Shown here one piece after another: positions 53,459 to 63,369 of a stretch of DNA of 64,000 bases; position 1 is the first letter of the stretch, and each line of letters opens with the position of its first letter. Position numbers and translations under genes: made by a program. This stretch comes from an uncultured Collinsella sp. (lineage in GTDB: Bacteria; Actinomycetota; Coriobacteriia; Coriobacteriales; Coriobacteriaceae), in NCBI GenBank assembly GCA_902493855.1, contig CABUQV010000007.1, positions 26,037-90,036 of the forward strand. The letters are read 5' to 3'. The notes under the pieces were generated by a model. It was not told the DNA's origin and did no database searches. It worked only from the letters and a program-made list of their open reading frames with translations.

Positions 53459-54907
53459 ATGGCAGAATCTCGTGCGGAGCGTAAGGCTCGTCGTGCTTTG
53501 ATCGAGGCGGCTGAGGGGTCAGAGGAGAAAAAAACTTCTCAGAAATCCAAGTCGTCTCAGGACGCGAAGGGTAAGTCGGCCAAGGGCAAGGCTAAGGCCA
53601 AGCGTCCCGGCTCTCGTCGGAGCGAGGATACGGCATCTCAGACTCGCTCCAAGCGCCCGTATAAGAATCCGGTTCCGTCTGCGCGCAAGGCCGTTGATCC
53701 CAAGTCTCCTTGTTCCATCATGAAAGCTTGCGGTGGGTGTACGGCGCTCAATCGTCCTTATAAGAAGCAGCTCGCCGCCAAGCAGGCTGCTATGGAGGAG
53801 CTTTTTGCTTCGCTTTGTGCGCGTGAGGGCATTGCTGTAGATCCTATTCGTGGTATGGGTGTCACCCTGGGCGACCCGGGCAAATATCCTGCGCCGCGCG
53901 GTTTTCGCCATAAGGCCGCCACTCCCTTTGCCCCCGGCAAAGAAGGCACTGTCCGGTGCGGTTTCTTTGAGCGCGGCACGCACAAGATCGTTGCCGTACC
54001 CGAATGCCCCGTCGAGGCACCGGGCGCCCGTCAGATTCTCAACGGCATCGCACGCGAAGCTGAGCGGCTGCATATTCCCGCCTTTAATGAGGACAAGCAT
54101 CTTGGTTTGCTTCGCTATGCCGTCGTCCGCTGCGGTTGGCGTACCGACCAGGTCATGGTTACGCTCGTGACCGCCCAGCGCGACTTACCGCATGCGCAGG
54201 AGTTCTTTGAGGCCGTCGCGGCACTCGATCCGCATATCGTCACCGTTGCCCAAAATATCAATGGCCGTCCCGGTAACGCCATCTTGGGTGAGGAGACTCG
54301 TATCGTCTATGGCGCCGAGTGCATGCGCGATCAGCTGCTCGGCTGCAACTTCGATATCTCCCCCACCGCGTTTTATCAGACCAACCCGCAGCAGACCGAA
54401 CTGCTCTATCAGCTCGCCATTGACGGCATGAATCTGCAGCAGGGTGACGTACTCATGGATGCCTATTGCGGTAGCGGAACTATCGGCCTGTGTGCAGCCA
54501 AAGCCGCCCAGGACAAGGGCATCGGCATTATGCTGCTCGGCGTGGAGCGCAACCCGGCGGGCATTGCCGACGCACGTCGCAATGCCGAACTCAACGGCCT
54601 CACCCGCAGCGCTTGGTTTATGACCGACGATGCCACCGACTACATCCTAGATGCCGCCGACAACAACGAGCGGGTCGACGTCCTTTCCATCGACCCGCCG
54701 CGCGCCGGCTCTACCCCCGAGTTCCTCGAGGCCACCTGCGCACTTAAGCCGCGCCGCATCACTTATATCAGCTGCAACCCCGTGACCCAAGAGCGCGATC
54801 TGCACCACCTCCTCGACGGAGGCTATCGCCTGCTCAAGATCACGCCCGTAGACATGTTCCCTCACACCGACCACACCGAAACCGTAGCGGTCCTCGAACG
54901 CCGCTAA
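53459..54907 (+). CDS. RNA m5U methyltransferase, RlmD/TrmA (RumA) family
   Basis: 482 aa. A Lys/Ser/Arg-rich N-terminal extension (about 1-80) likely contacts RNA. The 4Fe-4S cluster motif CSIMKACGGC follows, with a fourth Cys in VPECPV. The SAM-binding domain has FYQTNPQQTE and DAYCGSGTIGLCAA. The catalytic region has SIDPPRAGS and YISCNPVTQERDL (nucleophile Cys), ending FPHTDHTETVAVLERR. It methylates U in 23S rRNA or tRNA; which one cannot be told. TGGAG precedes the ATG. Confidence 0.94.
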   Translation: MAESRAERKARRALIEAAEGSEEKKTSQKSKSSQDAKGKSAKGKAKAKRPGSRRSEDTASQTRSKRPYKNPVPSARKAVDPKSPCSIMKACGGCTALNRPYKKQLAAKQAAMEELFASLCAREGIAVDPIRGMGVTLGDPGKYPAPRGFRHKAATPFAPGKEGTVRCGFFERGTHKIVAVPECPVEAPGARQILNGIAREAERLHIPAFNEDKHLGLLRYAVVRCGWRTDQVMVTLVTAQRDLPHAQEFFEAVAALDPHIVTVAQNINGRPGNAILGEETRIVYGAECMRDQLLGCNFDISPTAFYQTNPQQTELLYQLAIDGMNLQQGDVLMDAYCGSGTIGLCAAKAAQDKGIGIMLLGVERNPAGIADARRNAELNGLTRSAWFMTDDATDYILDAADNNERVDVLSIDPPRAGSTPEFLEATCALKPRRITYISCNPVTQERDLHHLLDGGYRLLKITPVDMFPHTDHTETVAVLERR

Positions 54908-54937
54908 CCAACCTCAGTAGATTTTTGGGACAAGAAA

Positions 54938-54963
54938 GGGGGCGACCCGCCTGGGCCGCCCCC
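54938..54963 (+). terminator. Hairpin terminator after the RNA methyltransferase
   Basis: GGGGGCG, 12-nt loop, CGCCCCC, followed by a weak TTCGCTT. Confidence 0.65.
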
Positions 54964-54985
54964 TTCGCTTGGTTTATAAACTCCG

Positions 54986-55807
54986 CTACATCCCCTTGCG
55001 CAGATCGCACACGCCGGCTGCCGCCATTTCGCGCAGCAGCGTCTCGCGATCGCGCGTCACGATCAGATCCAACGGGAAGTGAATCTCGTCGAGCATCTTG
55101 CGGGCATGATCGAGCTTGCCAATGGCCATACCAATGTGCGCATCAGTCGACACGCCAATGCCCACGCCCAGCTCGGCGCAGCGCTCGGCAATCTTGCGGC
55201 ATACGGCCCAATGCTCAGTGTCGGCACCGTGCTCAAGACTATGGTTGTTGATCTCGATAATCTTGTGCTTCGCCTTAGCCGCCAACAGCACCTCATCGAT
55301 ATCGAACGGCACGCCCGAGCGCCCCGTATGTCCCAGCATAAACACCTTGGGGTGCTCCAGGGCGTTGATATACATCTCGGTCGTCTGGGCAAGCGTCGCA
55401 CCTTCAGCAATCTGCGGATTATGCACGCTTGCCACCAAATAATCCAAATTGCGCGTCACCAATTCGAACAGCGAATGCTGGTGACTGTACGAATCGCCGG
55501 CAATATCGAGCGAAACGGGAATGTCCTCGCCAAACAAGCTTCCGTCCAGCGAAACGATATCGGCCTCGGCGCCGCGAAGCACCAGCACGCCGCTCCAAAT
55601 ACGCGGCCAGATATCCTGGTTAATAAAGAACTGGAAACTGCGCAGGTCATTGGGGCAAGGCGTAACCATCGAGCTTAAATGATCGGCGGAACCGAGCACC
55701 TGAAGGCCGCGCTCTGCCGCCCAATATATGTTCTCCTCGATGGTTGAATACGCATGTGCAGAGAACATCGTATGAGTATGGATATCACAAGAAAGCAGGT
55801 AGGGCAT
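54986..55807 (-). CDS. PHP-domain phosphatase/phosphoesterase (YcdX-like)
   Basis: 273 aa. Metal-binding motifs of the PHP fold: CDIHTHTMFSAHAY at the N-terminus, SADHLSSM, the Glu of RGAEADI, YLVASVHNP, MLGHTGRSG, IEINNHS, and the closing STDAHIG. The YcdX group hydrolyses phosphomonoesters with a trinuclear metal centre. AAGGAG precedes the ATG. Monocistronic. Confidence 0.93.
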   Translation of the reverse strand: MPYLLSCDIHTHTMFSAHAYSTIEENIYWAAERGLQVLGSADHLSSMVTPCPNDLRSFQFFINQDIWPRIWSGVLVLRGAEADIVSLDGSLFGEDIPVSLDIAGDSYSHQHSLFELVTRNLDYLVASVHNPQIAEGATLAQTTEMYINALEHPKVFMLGHTGRSGVPFDIDEVLLAAKAKHKIIEINNHSLEHGADTEHWAVCRKIAERCAELGVGIGVSTDAHIGMAIGKLDHARKMLDEIHFPLDLIVTRDRETLLREMAAAGVCDLRKGM

Positions 55808-55966
55808 CGGGTCTCCTTATCCGGTATGGCCGTCGCGTATATTCATTGTACGCATAGCATTCGATGGTCGTAAAACCGCTCCATCCCAACGACACAACGT
55901 CCATGACAACGGGGTCTGGCTTAGCACCAAACCCCGTTTCACGTAAAACATTGTAAGCAGAGCGCT

Positions 55967-57157
55967 TTACTTTTGACGATACTCGTCGGCCAGCTGCTTC
56001 CAGGCGGGCAGCGAGTTGACGATAGTCTCGTAGCTCACGCAGTAGCCCAAGCGGAACCAGCCCGGCATGCCGAAGCTATCCGAGGGCACTGCGAGCAGTT
56101 CGTACTTCTTCGCGCGCTCGCAGAAGGCGTTCGCATCGGGCTCCAGCGCTTTCACCCATAGGTAGAACGCGCCATCCGGCTCAACATAGGTGTAGCCGTA
56201 CTCCGCTAGCGCATCGGTAAGCGCCGTGCGGTTGCGTGCATAGGCCTCAACGTCACTCGGCTCATCGATGCAATCGATAATCACGCGCTGGAAGAGCGCC
56301 GGTGCGCACACGAAGCCCAGCGTACGGGCAGCACCCGCAACAGCCGGCATCAGACGAGCTGCCTGAGGATTCGTATTGGGAACCAGGATCCACCCCACGC
56401 GCTCGCCCGGCAGCGAAAGCGACTTGGAATACGAGTAGCACACGATGGTGTGCTCGTAGATTGAAGGCACCCAAGGCACCTCGGCGCCATAGACAATCTC
56501 GCGATACGGCTCATCCGAGATAAGCATGATCGGGTTCTCGGGATTGCGCTTGGCGTTGACCTCGCGCAGAACATTGGCCAGTCGCGTCAGCGTGTCGCGC
56601 GTATATACGGCACCGGTCGGATTGTTGGGCGAGTCGATGATGACAGCAGTCGTCTTATCGGTAATCGCCTTGAGCACGTTGTCCACGCTCAGCTGGAACG
56701 TATCTTCATCGGCGAGCGCCTCGACACACGTACAGCCGGCCTTCTCAATCCAAACGCGATACTCCGGAAAGTACGGGGCGATAACAATAACCTCGTCGCC
56801 CGGATTCGTAACGGCGTTGAGCGTACAGGTGAGCGAAGCCGCGGCGCCCACCGTCATAAAGACGTCCTTGCCCTCATAGCTCGTGCCAAAGCGGCGGTTG
56901 AGCGACTCGGCGACGGCTGCTCGACATTGTGGCAGGCCCGGTGCGGGCGTGTATCCGTGCAGCTGCTCGCTCGGCAGTTCAAGCGCCTTTTTGATGGACT
57001 CCGCGACGGCAGCGGGAGCAGGAACGCTCGGGTTGCCCAGCGAGAAATCGAACACGTTTTCCGCGCCGATTTGCGCCTTGCGCTCAAGGCCATAGCTAAA
57101 AATCTCGCGGATGATGGAGCTCTCCGCACCGCGAGCATACATGGTTTCGTTAATCAT
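55967..57157 (-). CDS. Class I/II pyridoxal-phosphate aminotransferase
   Basis: 396 aa. VFDFSLGNPSVPAP, GYTPAPGLPQCRAAVAESL, TVGAAASLTCTLNAV (PLP phosphate contact), DSPNNPTGAVYT, SDEPYREIVY, and the Schiff-base Lys in YSYSKSLSLPGERVGW. This is the aspartate-aminotransferase fold, subgroup not resolved; ARG of the carboxylate site is in WFRLGYC. ATG after AAAGGGGA; an earlier frame extension lacks a site. Monocistronic, with a perfect 61-bp palindrome 61 nt upstream. Confidence 0.93.
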   Translation of the reverse strand: MINETMYARGAESSIIREIFSYGLERKAQIGAENVFDFSLGNPSVPAPAAVAESIKKALELPSEQLHGYTPAPGLPQCRAAVAESLNRRFGTSYEGKDVFMTVGAAASLTCTLNAVTNPGDEVIVIAPYFPEYRVWIEKAGCTCVEALADEDTFQLSVDNVLKAITDKTTAVIIDSPNNPTGAVYTRDTLTRLANVLREVNAKRNPENPIMLISDEPYREIVYGAEVPWVPSIYEHTIVCYSYSKSLSLPGERVGWILVPNTNPQAARLMPAVAGAARTLGFVCAPALFQRVIIDCIDEPSDVEAYARNRTALTDALAEYGYTYVEPDGAFYLWVKALEPDANAFCERAKKYELLAVPSDSFGMPGWFRLGYCVSYETIVNSLPAWKQLADEYRQK

Positions 57158-57217
57158 CTGTTCCCCTTTCGCATAGGCGCTATTGTACGCTTTAGTCGGG
57201 AAAAGCGCCGCAGCAAT

Positions 57218-57278
57218 GTTGATTGGGGACAGACTTAAATGCGTGAAAACGCTCATTTAAGTCTGTCCCCAATCAACA
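57218..57278. repeat. GGGGACAG-core palindrome, copy 10 (long arms)
   Basis: TGTTGATTGGGGACAGACTT and on, with a 24-25 bp exact inverse ending AAGTCTGTCCCCAATCAACA, around GCGT-GAAA-ACGC. Here the GGGGACAG core is inside both arms rather than in the loop. It lies between ftsH and the aminotransferase gene. Confidence 0.88.
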
Positions 57279-57302
57279 GATGGCCCCATATCGCTCAAAA
57301 GA

Positions 57303-57333
57303 AAAGCCTCCGCAGGTTTCCCCACGGAGGCTT
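57303..57333 (-). terminator. Terminator of ftsH
   Basis: Read leftward: AAAGCCTCCG, 12-nt loop, CGGAGGCTTTTC with T-run, 13 nt past the ftsH stop. Confidence 0.88.
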
Positions 57334-57345
57334 TCACCACAAAGA

Positions 57346-59484
57346 CTATTTGTCGTCGTCGGTGTCGGCACCGGCATTGACGGCACAGTCATCATCGGCA
57401 GTCTCGGATGCGGCTTCGGCATCCTCCTGCATAGCCGCCTGCGCAAATGCCGCGGCATCAGCCGCCAGCTCCTCCTCGCTCATGCGAGGCGCACGCTTCT
57501 TGGTCGGCATGCCGGCCGCCTTAGCGTTGCGCTCCTCCTTGGCCGCCAGGATATCGCCCTCGCGCTCAAGGTAGGCGTCCCACTCGTTGTCGAGCAGGGC
57601 GCTCACGGCGTCGCCCTCGACGGTCTCACGCTCAAGCAGTACCTTGGCCATCAGGTCGAGCTGATCGCGACGGGCATCCAGGATCTCGACCGCACGACGA
57701 TGGGCCTCACGCATAATGCGCTGGACCTCGATGTCGATGCGACGCGCCGTCTCCTCGGAGTAGTCCTGATGATCGGCATAGTCGCGGCCCAGGAATACCT
57801 GATGCTGCGCCTCACCAAACACCTGCGTTCCAAGCTCCTCGCTCATGCCCAGGCGCGTGACCATCTCGCGCGCCATCTTGGTCGCGCGCTCTAGATCGTT
57901 GCTCGCGCCCGACGTGATGTCGTCGCACATGAGTTCCTCGGCAACGCGACCGCCCAAGAACACGGCAAGCTCGTCGAGCATCTCGTTCTTGGTCTTGAGG
58001 AAGTGGCCCTCCTGCGGAAGCTGCAGCGTGTAGCCCAGCGCCTGGCCGCGACTGACGATCGAGATCTTGTGAACCGGATCGGAGTGCTCCAGGATGTGGC
58101 CCACCAGAGCGTGACCGCTCTCGTGGTAGGCAATCGTGGTGCGCTCGGCCTCGGTCATCACGCGACCCTTGCGCTGCGGACCGGCAATCACGCGCTCCAT
58201 CGATTCCTCGACCTCGTCCATCGAGATCACGGAACGATGGCGGCGGGCAGCCAGCAGCGCAGACTCGTTGAGCAGATTTGCCAGATCGGCGCCGGTGAAG
58301 CCAACGGTCATCTGGGCGAGCTTCTCAAACTTAACGTCCTCGTCCATCGGCTTGTTCTCGGCATGCACGCGCAAGATCTGCTCGCGGCCCTTCACATCCG
58401 GACGGTCGACCGTAACCTGACGGTCAAAACGACCGGGACGCAGCAATGCCGGATCCAGGATGTCAGGACGGTTGGTCGCAGCGATCAGGATGACTGACTC
58501 GCTCTCCTCAAAACCGTCCATCTCGACCAGCAGCTGGTTGAGCGTCTGCTCGCGCTCGTCGTGACCGCCGCCCAAGCCAGCTCCGCGCTGACGTCCCACG
58601 GCATCGATCTCATCGATGAAGATGATCGACGGGGCCTGGGACTTGGCCTCCTTAAAGAGGTCACGCACACGGCTCGCGCCGACACCCACGAACATCTCGA
58701 CAAAGTCGGAACCCGAGATGCTAAAGAACGGCACGCCCGCCTCGCCGGCAACGGCCTTGGCCAGCAGCGTTTTACCGGTGCCCGGAGGCCCCACCAGCAA
58801 CACGCCGCGCGGGATCTTGGCGCCCAGCTTGCGATAGCGATCAGGATCGCTCAAAAAGTCACGGATCTCCTCGAGCTCCTCGACTGCCTCGTCCACGCCG
58901 GCAACGTCTTCAAACTTGACCTTGGGGCGTGTGGCCTCGTTGGTCTTGGCGTTGGTCTTGCCAAACTGCATGTTCCTGTTGTTGGCGCCCATCATCTGGC
59001 GCATAAAGTAGAACATGATGGCGATAAGGGCGATCGTCGGAAGCACACTCATCGCCAAGTCGCCCCAAAAATCGGGATCGTTGGTGTTGACGATGTACTT
59101 GGTATCGGGGTGCTCCGCCATGAGCTCGGCAAGCGAATCGGAGCCGACATAGGTCGAAGAGAAGCTCTTGAGCTCGCTCGTATCGCCCTTGTCCTTCTTC
59201 GTCTTCCAGTAATGACCCGTCACGCTTCCGTCTTGAACCGTATAGGTCAGATCTTCGACGCGATCCTGCTTGATGGCGCTCACCATCTCGCTCGTCGCGA
59301 GCTTAACGGTATTGCTGGAATTGGCAAAGCCGGAGCCCATGTTAAAGAAGGCGTAGCCCAGAAGCGCGCAAGCCAAAATAAAATACAGCCAGCCCGTACG
59401 CGTGGGCTTCTTGCCTCCGGGCATCCCCGGGATCTTTGGGTCCCGGGGAGTCTGGGAATTGTTATCGTTACGGTCGTCGGGCAT
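57346..59484 (-). CDS. ftsH: ATP-dependent membrane zinc metalloprotease FtsH
   Basis: 712 aa, full length. Two membrane helices (about 31-50 and 147-162) flank the external domain. AAA+ Walker A GPPGTGKT (232-239), Walker B IIFIDEIDAVG, second region of homology ATNRPDILDPALLRPGRFDR, and the protease site HESGH at 454-458. The acidic tail beyond 670 is longer than in E. coli. It degrades misfolded membrane proteins and regulators. Its start lies 1 nt past the hpt stop, with GGAGG inside hpt, so the two are coupled. Confidence 0.98.
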   Translation of the reverse strand: MPDDRNDNNSQTPRDPKIPGMPGGKKPTRTGWLYFILACALLGYAFFNMGSGFANSSNTVKLATSEMVSAIKQDRVEDLTYTVQDGSVTGHYWKTKKDKGDTSELKSFSSTYVGSDSLAELMAEHPDTKYIVNTNDPDFWGDLAMSVLPTIALIAIMFYFMRQMMGANNRNMQFGKTNAKTNEATRPKVKFEDVAGVDEAVEELEEIRDFLSDPDRYRKLGAKIPRGVLLVGPPGTGKTLLAKAVAGEAGVPFFSISGSDFVEMFVGVGASRVRDLFKEAKSQAPSIIFIDEIDAVGRQRGAGLGGGHDEREQTLNQLLVEMDGFEESESVILIAATNRPDILDPALLRPGRFDRQVTVDRPDVKGREQILRVHAENKPMDEDVKFEKLAQMTVGFTGADLANLLNESALLAARRHRSVISMDEVEESMERVIAGPQRKGRVMTEAERTTIAYHESGHALVGHILEHSDPVHKISIVSRGQALGYTLQLPQEGHFLKTKNEMLDELAVFLGGRVAEELMCDDITSGASNDLERATKMAREMVTRLGMSEELGTQVFGEAQHQVFLGRDYADHQDYSEETARRIDIEVQRIMREAHRRAVEILDARRDQLDLMAKVLLERETVEGDAVSALLDNEWDAYLEREGDILAAKEERNAKAAGMPTKKRAPRMSEEELAADAAAFAQAAMQEDAEAASETADDDCAVNAGADTDDDK

Positions 59485-59485
59485 C

Positions 59486-60034
59486 TTACGAATAAACCTC
59501 CGGTTTCAAAATGCCCAGATACGGAAGGTTACGATAGCGCTCGGCATAGTCGAGGCCGTAGCCCACCACAAAGGCATCGGGGCAATGGGTTCCAACATAC
59601 TTGGGCGTGATGGCCGAGACGCGGTCCTCAACGTCCTTCCACAGGAAGGCGGCGACCTCCAGAGAAGCGGGCTTGCGGCTCTCGAGGTTCTTCATCAGAT
59701 ACTTGAGCGTCAGGCCCGAGTCCAGAATGTCCTCGACGATCAGCACGTCGCGACCGCGGATGTCGATATCCAGGTCCTTAATGATACGCACGATACCCGA
59801 GGACTTCACACCGTCGCCATAGCTCGAAACAGCCATGAAATCGATGTTGGTCGGCAGCTCGATCTTACGCATCAGGTCGCCCATAAAGACCACGGCGCCG
59901 CGCAGGACCGCAATCAGCACCAGATCCTTACCCGCGTAGTCGCGAGTAATCTGCTCGCCTAGGCGAGAGACGATACCGTCGATATCCTCCTGCGTGAACA
60001 GAACCTTCTCGATATCCGGATGTTGAGAAGCCAT
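59486..60034 (-). CDS. hpt: Hypoxanthine phosphoribosyltransferase
   Basis: 182 aa. PRPP-binding motif DVLIVEDILDSGLTL, upstream VLIAVLRGAVVFMGDL and the closing VVGYGLDYAERYRNLPYLGIL (purine base contact). It salvages hypoxanthine and guanine. The order tilS-hpt-ftsH is conserved across Gram-positive bacteria. GAAAGGG precedes the ATG. Confidence 0.97.
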   Translation of the reverse strand: MASQHPDIEKVLFTQEDIDGIVSRLGEQITRDYAGKDLVLIAVLRGAVVFMGDLMRKIELPTNIDFMAVSSYGDGVKSSGIVRIIKDLDIDIRGRDVLIVEDILDSGLTLKYLMKNLESRKPASLEVAAFLWKDVEDRVSAITPKYVGTHCPDAFVVGYGLDYAERYRNLPYLGILKPEVYS

Positions 60035-60181
60035 GACAACCCTTTCTTGTGCTTATCGCCCACACACCGCCGTATGGACGCGAACTACACATTCTAGCAG
60101 CGCACGGGGTAAATTTACCAGCCCGTGCGCCATCAGCGCGGGAATACCGTCAACGTCGCACAGAATAGCAGGCGTGGGACG

Positions 60182-61720
60182 CTATTCCGCATCGACCACG
60201 CGGAGCAGATATGCCACGCGCGTTGCAGCCGTGCACTTAAAACGCTCGTCCGCGCGAACTCCGGCGACCCACACCACGGCACCCCCCGGCGCCGTCCTCA
60301 CCATGGGCACGCCGGCGCGCTCGGAAACGGGAATGCGAGCCTCACCTAGCAAGTCGGATACTTTCTTGCTTCGACCACTCATCCCTAACGGGCACATCAC
60401 GTCTCCCGGTGCGGGACCGTCCACCCACAGGCGCGCCAATCGCGCCTCGGCAGGGATCTCGCCACGCGAGCCCGCCAGGATCCGCTCACTATCGCTGTCG
60501 GCAAAACCCAGGGCAGCCGCGTCTACCAAAGCTGTCACTTCCCCGGCAGCTGCAAGCTCACGGGCGCGGCGCACGATATCGCATCCCGGCTCAACGGCCA
60601 TCGGTTCTGTGACCAGCATACGTCCCCCGCCCAACGGCAAACGACCGGGTACGGTAACCCAGTCCGCGACCAGGCCCTCGCGAGCCGCCGGCGCCTTGAA
60701 CGCCAGCATGCCAAACTCAATGCGTGCGTCAATCCCCGCCGGAAGCGTGACCGAGCCGGCGCCCTCGGCAACGCAGGAAAGGACTCGCTCCACATGTCGC
60801 ATCTCTGGACGAGCGTCCGGATCGATGCGCTTAATCGCCAGTCGCACGATGCGCCGCGCGATTACCACCTCGGCCGCAGCAAGGCGCCTGGCATCGAGCA
60901 CCAGCGCGCCCGCCGCCTCCTTACGCAGGCAGCTTCGAAACGCCTGTGCCGAAAGCTGAGACAAAAACGCGTCCTCATCGCCTAAGATCTCGCAGGCGGC
61001 GCCAATCGTCTTGCAGACGCTCGCGTTGCGCTGCGCCACCACCGGCATCACTCGATGGCGCACGTAGTTTCGCAGATACGAGATATCCTCATTGCTCTCG
61101 TCTTCACGCCACGGCTGACCATGTACCTGTAGATAGCCCACGAGCTCGCCATGAGTTAGGTCGAGCAAGGGACGCACCACGATATTCCTCCGGCGAGGAA
61201 TGCTCGATAGGCCAGCGGGCCCCGAACCCTTAATCGCGTTCATCAAAAACGTTTCCGCGCGATCCGAAGACGTGTGCGCGGTGCAGATACGAGCCGCCGT
61301 TCGCGGTGCCCCCGTCTGGGCGCAGAGCTCGCGAACATACCTCCGCGCCGCGGCATAGCGCACCTCGCGGGCTGCGGCCTCAATATTGCCCGACTCCCCA
61401 TCAAAATAAGCGTGCTCCACGCACAGCGGTAAACCATATTTCGCGCAAAGCTCACGCACAAAGGCCTCGTCGCCATCGGACGCCTTGCCGCGCAGATGAT
61501 GGTTTACATGCAGCACATGCAGGCGCTCGCGAGCAATGGGGGCAACACCGCGTCCGTCTTGGATATCCAGCTTTGATGTGCACGCCATAAGAAGCAGTGC
61601 CGTCGAGTCCGCGCCGCCTGATACCATGAGCACGACAGGAGCAGCCTGCTGCCTCGTCCGGGTCTCATCGACTACCCCAGGCACGGCATGGTGTCCATAA
61701 TGCTGAGATACCGTAGGCAT
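60182..61720 (-). CDS. tilS: tRNA(Ile)-lysidine synthase
   Basis: 512 aa. PP-loop VSGGADST (34-40), LHVLHVNHHLRGKASDGDE, TAHTSSDRAETFLMNAIKGSGPAGLSSIPRRR and REDESNEDISYLRNYVRHRVMP. The C-terminal TilS domain includes MCPLGMSGRSKKVSDLLGEARIP. It converts C34 of the CAU-anticodon tRNA-Ile to lysidine and is essential. GGAGGAAG precedes the ATG. It is divergent from the WalJ-like gene by 48 bp. Confidence 0.97.
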   Translation of the reverse strand: MPTVSQHYGHHAVPGVVDETRTRQQAAPVVLMVSGGADSTALLLMACTSKLDIQDGRGVAPIARERLHVLHVNHHLRGKASDGDEAFVRELCAKYGLPLCVEHAYFDGESGNIEAAAREVRYAAARRYVRELCAQTGAPRTAARICTAHTSSDRAETFLMNAIKGSGPAGLSSIPRRRNIVVRPLLDLTHGELVGYLQVHGQPWREDESNEDISYLRNYVRHRVMPVVAQRNASVCKTIGAACEILGDEDAFLSQLSAQAFRSCLRKEAAGALVLDARRLAAAEVVIARRIVRLAIKRIDPDARPEMRHVERVLSCVAEGAGSVTLPAGIDARIEFGMLAFKAPAAREGLVADWVTVPGRLPLGGGRMLVTEPMAVEPGCDIVRRARELAAAGEVTALVDAAALGFADSDSERILAGSRGEIPAEARLARLWVDGPAPGDVMCPLGMSGRSKKVSDLLGEARIPVSERAGVPMVRTAPGGAVVWVAGVRADERFKCTAATRVAYLLRVVDAE

Positions 61721-61768
61721 TTGCTTCCTCCTCTATTCGTCCGCACCCATTGTATCCTTTGGAATCTT

Positions 61769-62578
61769 ATGTCTCGTCTGCACCTTCATATCCTCGGCAG
61801 TGGCTCTAAAGGCAACTGCGCACTCATCGAGGGCCCGCAGGGGCTCATTATGGTCGATGACGGACTGTCTCCCCGCGAGACATTAAAGCGCATGGCAGAA
61901 CTGAGGCTCTCGGCAGACAACGTCTCGGCTCTTCTCATTACTCATGAGCATAGCGATCACATCAAGGGCCTCGATGTCTGGTGCAAGCACTGGCACGGCC
62001 CCCTCTTTGCCAGCAGGGGCACTCTTTCGAGCAAAGAAAATCTTTCGCATCTGCCTGTCGAGGAATTCGATCCCGGTGACACCCTATCCATTGCCGGCAT
62101 CCACGTGCAAACCTACTCAACGTCACACGATGTCATCAATCCAGTCGGCTATCGATTCGACACCCTCGATGATTCCATCGGCTTTGCCACCGACACCGGA
62201 GAGCTATCGAGCCAAGCCATGAACACCCTCAAAGATTGTCGAGTCCTCGCACTCGAAAGCAACCACGATGTGACCATGCTGCGCGAGGGAGAATATCCCC
62301 GCTTTCTTCAGGAGCGCATCCTGTCTGAAAGGGGACACCTCTCCAATGGCCAAGCCGCCGAAGCCGCGCGCGAACTTGTTACCGATCGCACCGAACAGCT
62401 CATTGCCATGCATATCAGCCAAGATAACAATCGTCCGAGCCTTACCGTCAAAAGCTATGCCAAAGCTCTGGCCGCAACCCTGGATGACGAGGTCGGCAGC
62501 TCCGCAACCCTTCTCCAAGGATCGCGAAAACTCTCGATACGCCCTGCGAGTCAGTATCAACCGGCAACCATTCAATAG
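61769..62578 (+). CDS. MBL-fold hydrolase, WalJ/YycJ type
   Basis: 269 aa. LHILGSGSKGNCALIE at the N-terminus, the metal site LLITHEHSDHIKGL, STSHDVINPVGYRF, GFATDTGELS and LESNHDVTMLREGEYP match YycJ/WalJ metallo-beta-lactamase-fold nucleases. The start ATG has only a weak GGA upstream; an in-frame ATG 27 codons earlier overlaps tilS. In Firmicutes the gene follows walKR; here it is alone. Confidence 0.92.
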   Translation: MSRLHLHILGSGSKGNCALIEGPQGLIMVDDGLSPRETLKRMAELRLSADNVSALLITHEHSDHIKGLDVWCKHWHGPLFASRGTLSSKENLSHLPVEEFDPGDTLSIAGIHVQTYSTSHDVINPVGYRFDTLDDSIGFATDTGELSSQAMNTLKDCRVLALESNHDVTMLREGEYPRFLQERILSERGHLSNGQAAEAARELVTDRTEQLIAMHISQDNNRPSLTVKSYAKALAATLDDEVGSSATLLQGSRKLSIRPASQYQPATIQ

Positions 62579-62588
62579 ACTGTCCTAA

Positions 62589-62636
62589 ACAACAAAAGGG
62601 GCCGGGAATCGCTTCCCAGCCCCTTTTGTTGTCTTT
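62589..62636. terminator. Bidirectional terminator between walJ-like and hsp20 genes
   Basis: ACAACAAAAGGGGC with its inverse GCCCCTTTTGTTGT, then CTTTT; convergent genes on both sides. Confidence 0.88.
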
Positions 62637-62660
62637 TAATAGCGAAGAACACCAACGAAG

Positions 62661-63092
62661 TTATTCGATGGAGATCTTCGTAACGTTCTTCTTCTCGACG
62701 ATCTTGGGAACCGTAACGGTCAGGATGCCGTCAGCGTACTTAGCCGAGAGGCCCTCGCTCGAAGCGTCCTTAAGATACACGCCACGCGTCGCGCTGTACG
62801 AGCTGAACTCCTTCTGCAGGAAGTTCTTGCCCTCGTTCTCCTCGTCTTCCTCGACATTCACGCTAATGGACAGACGGCCCTCGTTAAGCTCGACATCGAT
62901 ATCGTCCTTGGCGACGCCGGTCAGATAAGCCTTGACCTCATAGCCATCGCCCTTATCCTCAACGTCAACGGGGAACGCCTTAGAGGCAATCGAGCTGTTC
63001 GCTAGGTCGCTCATATCATCAAACAGATCGAACAGCGAGCTTGCAGAGGGACGAACGCCAAAAACCGAACGATAAGGAACCATGCTTGCCAT
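62661..63092 (-). CDS. Small heat-shock protein, Hsp20 family
   Basis: 143 aa. Alpha-crystallin domain: FPVDVEDKGDGYEVKAYLTGVAKDDIDVELNEGRLSI region, then GVYLKDASSEGLSAKYADGILTVTVPK with the conserved G-[IV]-L. The short C-terminal IxI-like motif is KISIE. It holds unfolding proteins. ATG with AAAGGAG upstream. The AT-rich leader (63093-63369) has several TATA-like boxes but no CIRCE or HAIR element. Confidence 0.95.
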   Translation of the reverse strand: MASMVPYRSVFGVRPSASSLFDLFDDMSDLANSSIASKAFPVDVEDKGDGYEVKAYLTGVAKDDIDVELNEGRLSISVNVEEDEENEGKNFLQKEFSSYSATRGVYLKDASSEGLSAKYADGILTVTVPKIVEKKNVTKISIE

Positions 63093-63369
63093 GTTTACCA
63101 CTCCTTTATAGGACTGCCGAGTCATCTTCCAGGTGACTGGGACTTCTTTTGACGCTCTTATATATGCCCACCCAGTGCTCATATATACATCGACTATAAA
63201 GTTTTTTGAGTCCAGTACTATAAGCATATCTAAGTGCGTATGACTTAGGTTTTAGGAAGGTTAAGGTTCTTTGAACCAGAGCTTAAATACCGAGTATGTC
63301 CCCAGCTACAAATAACAAGGGGCTTACAATGAGCGCGTACACGTTGTTGGTAACGAGCTAAAGGGCATC

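Noticed and set aside
63093..63369. CIRCE or HAIR operator for hsp20
   Set aside because: No TTAGCACTC-N9-GAGTGCTAA or CTTGAGT-N7-ACTCAAG; GAGCACT near 63175 is a lone half-match.
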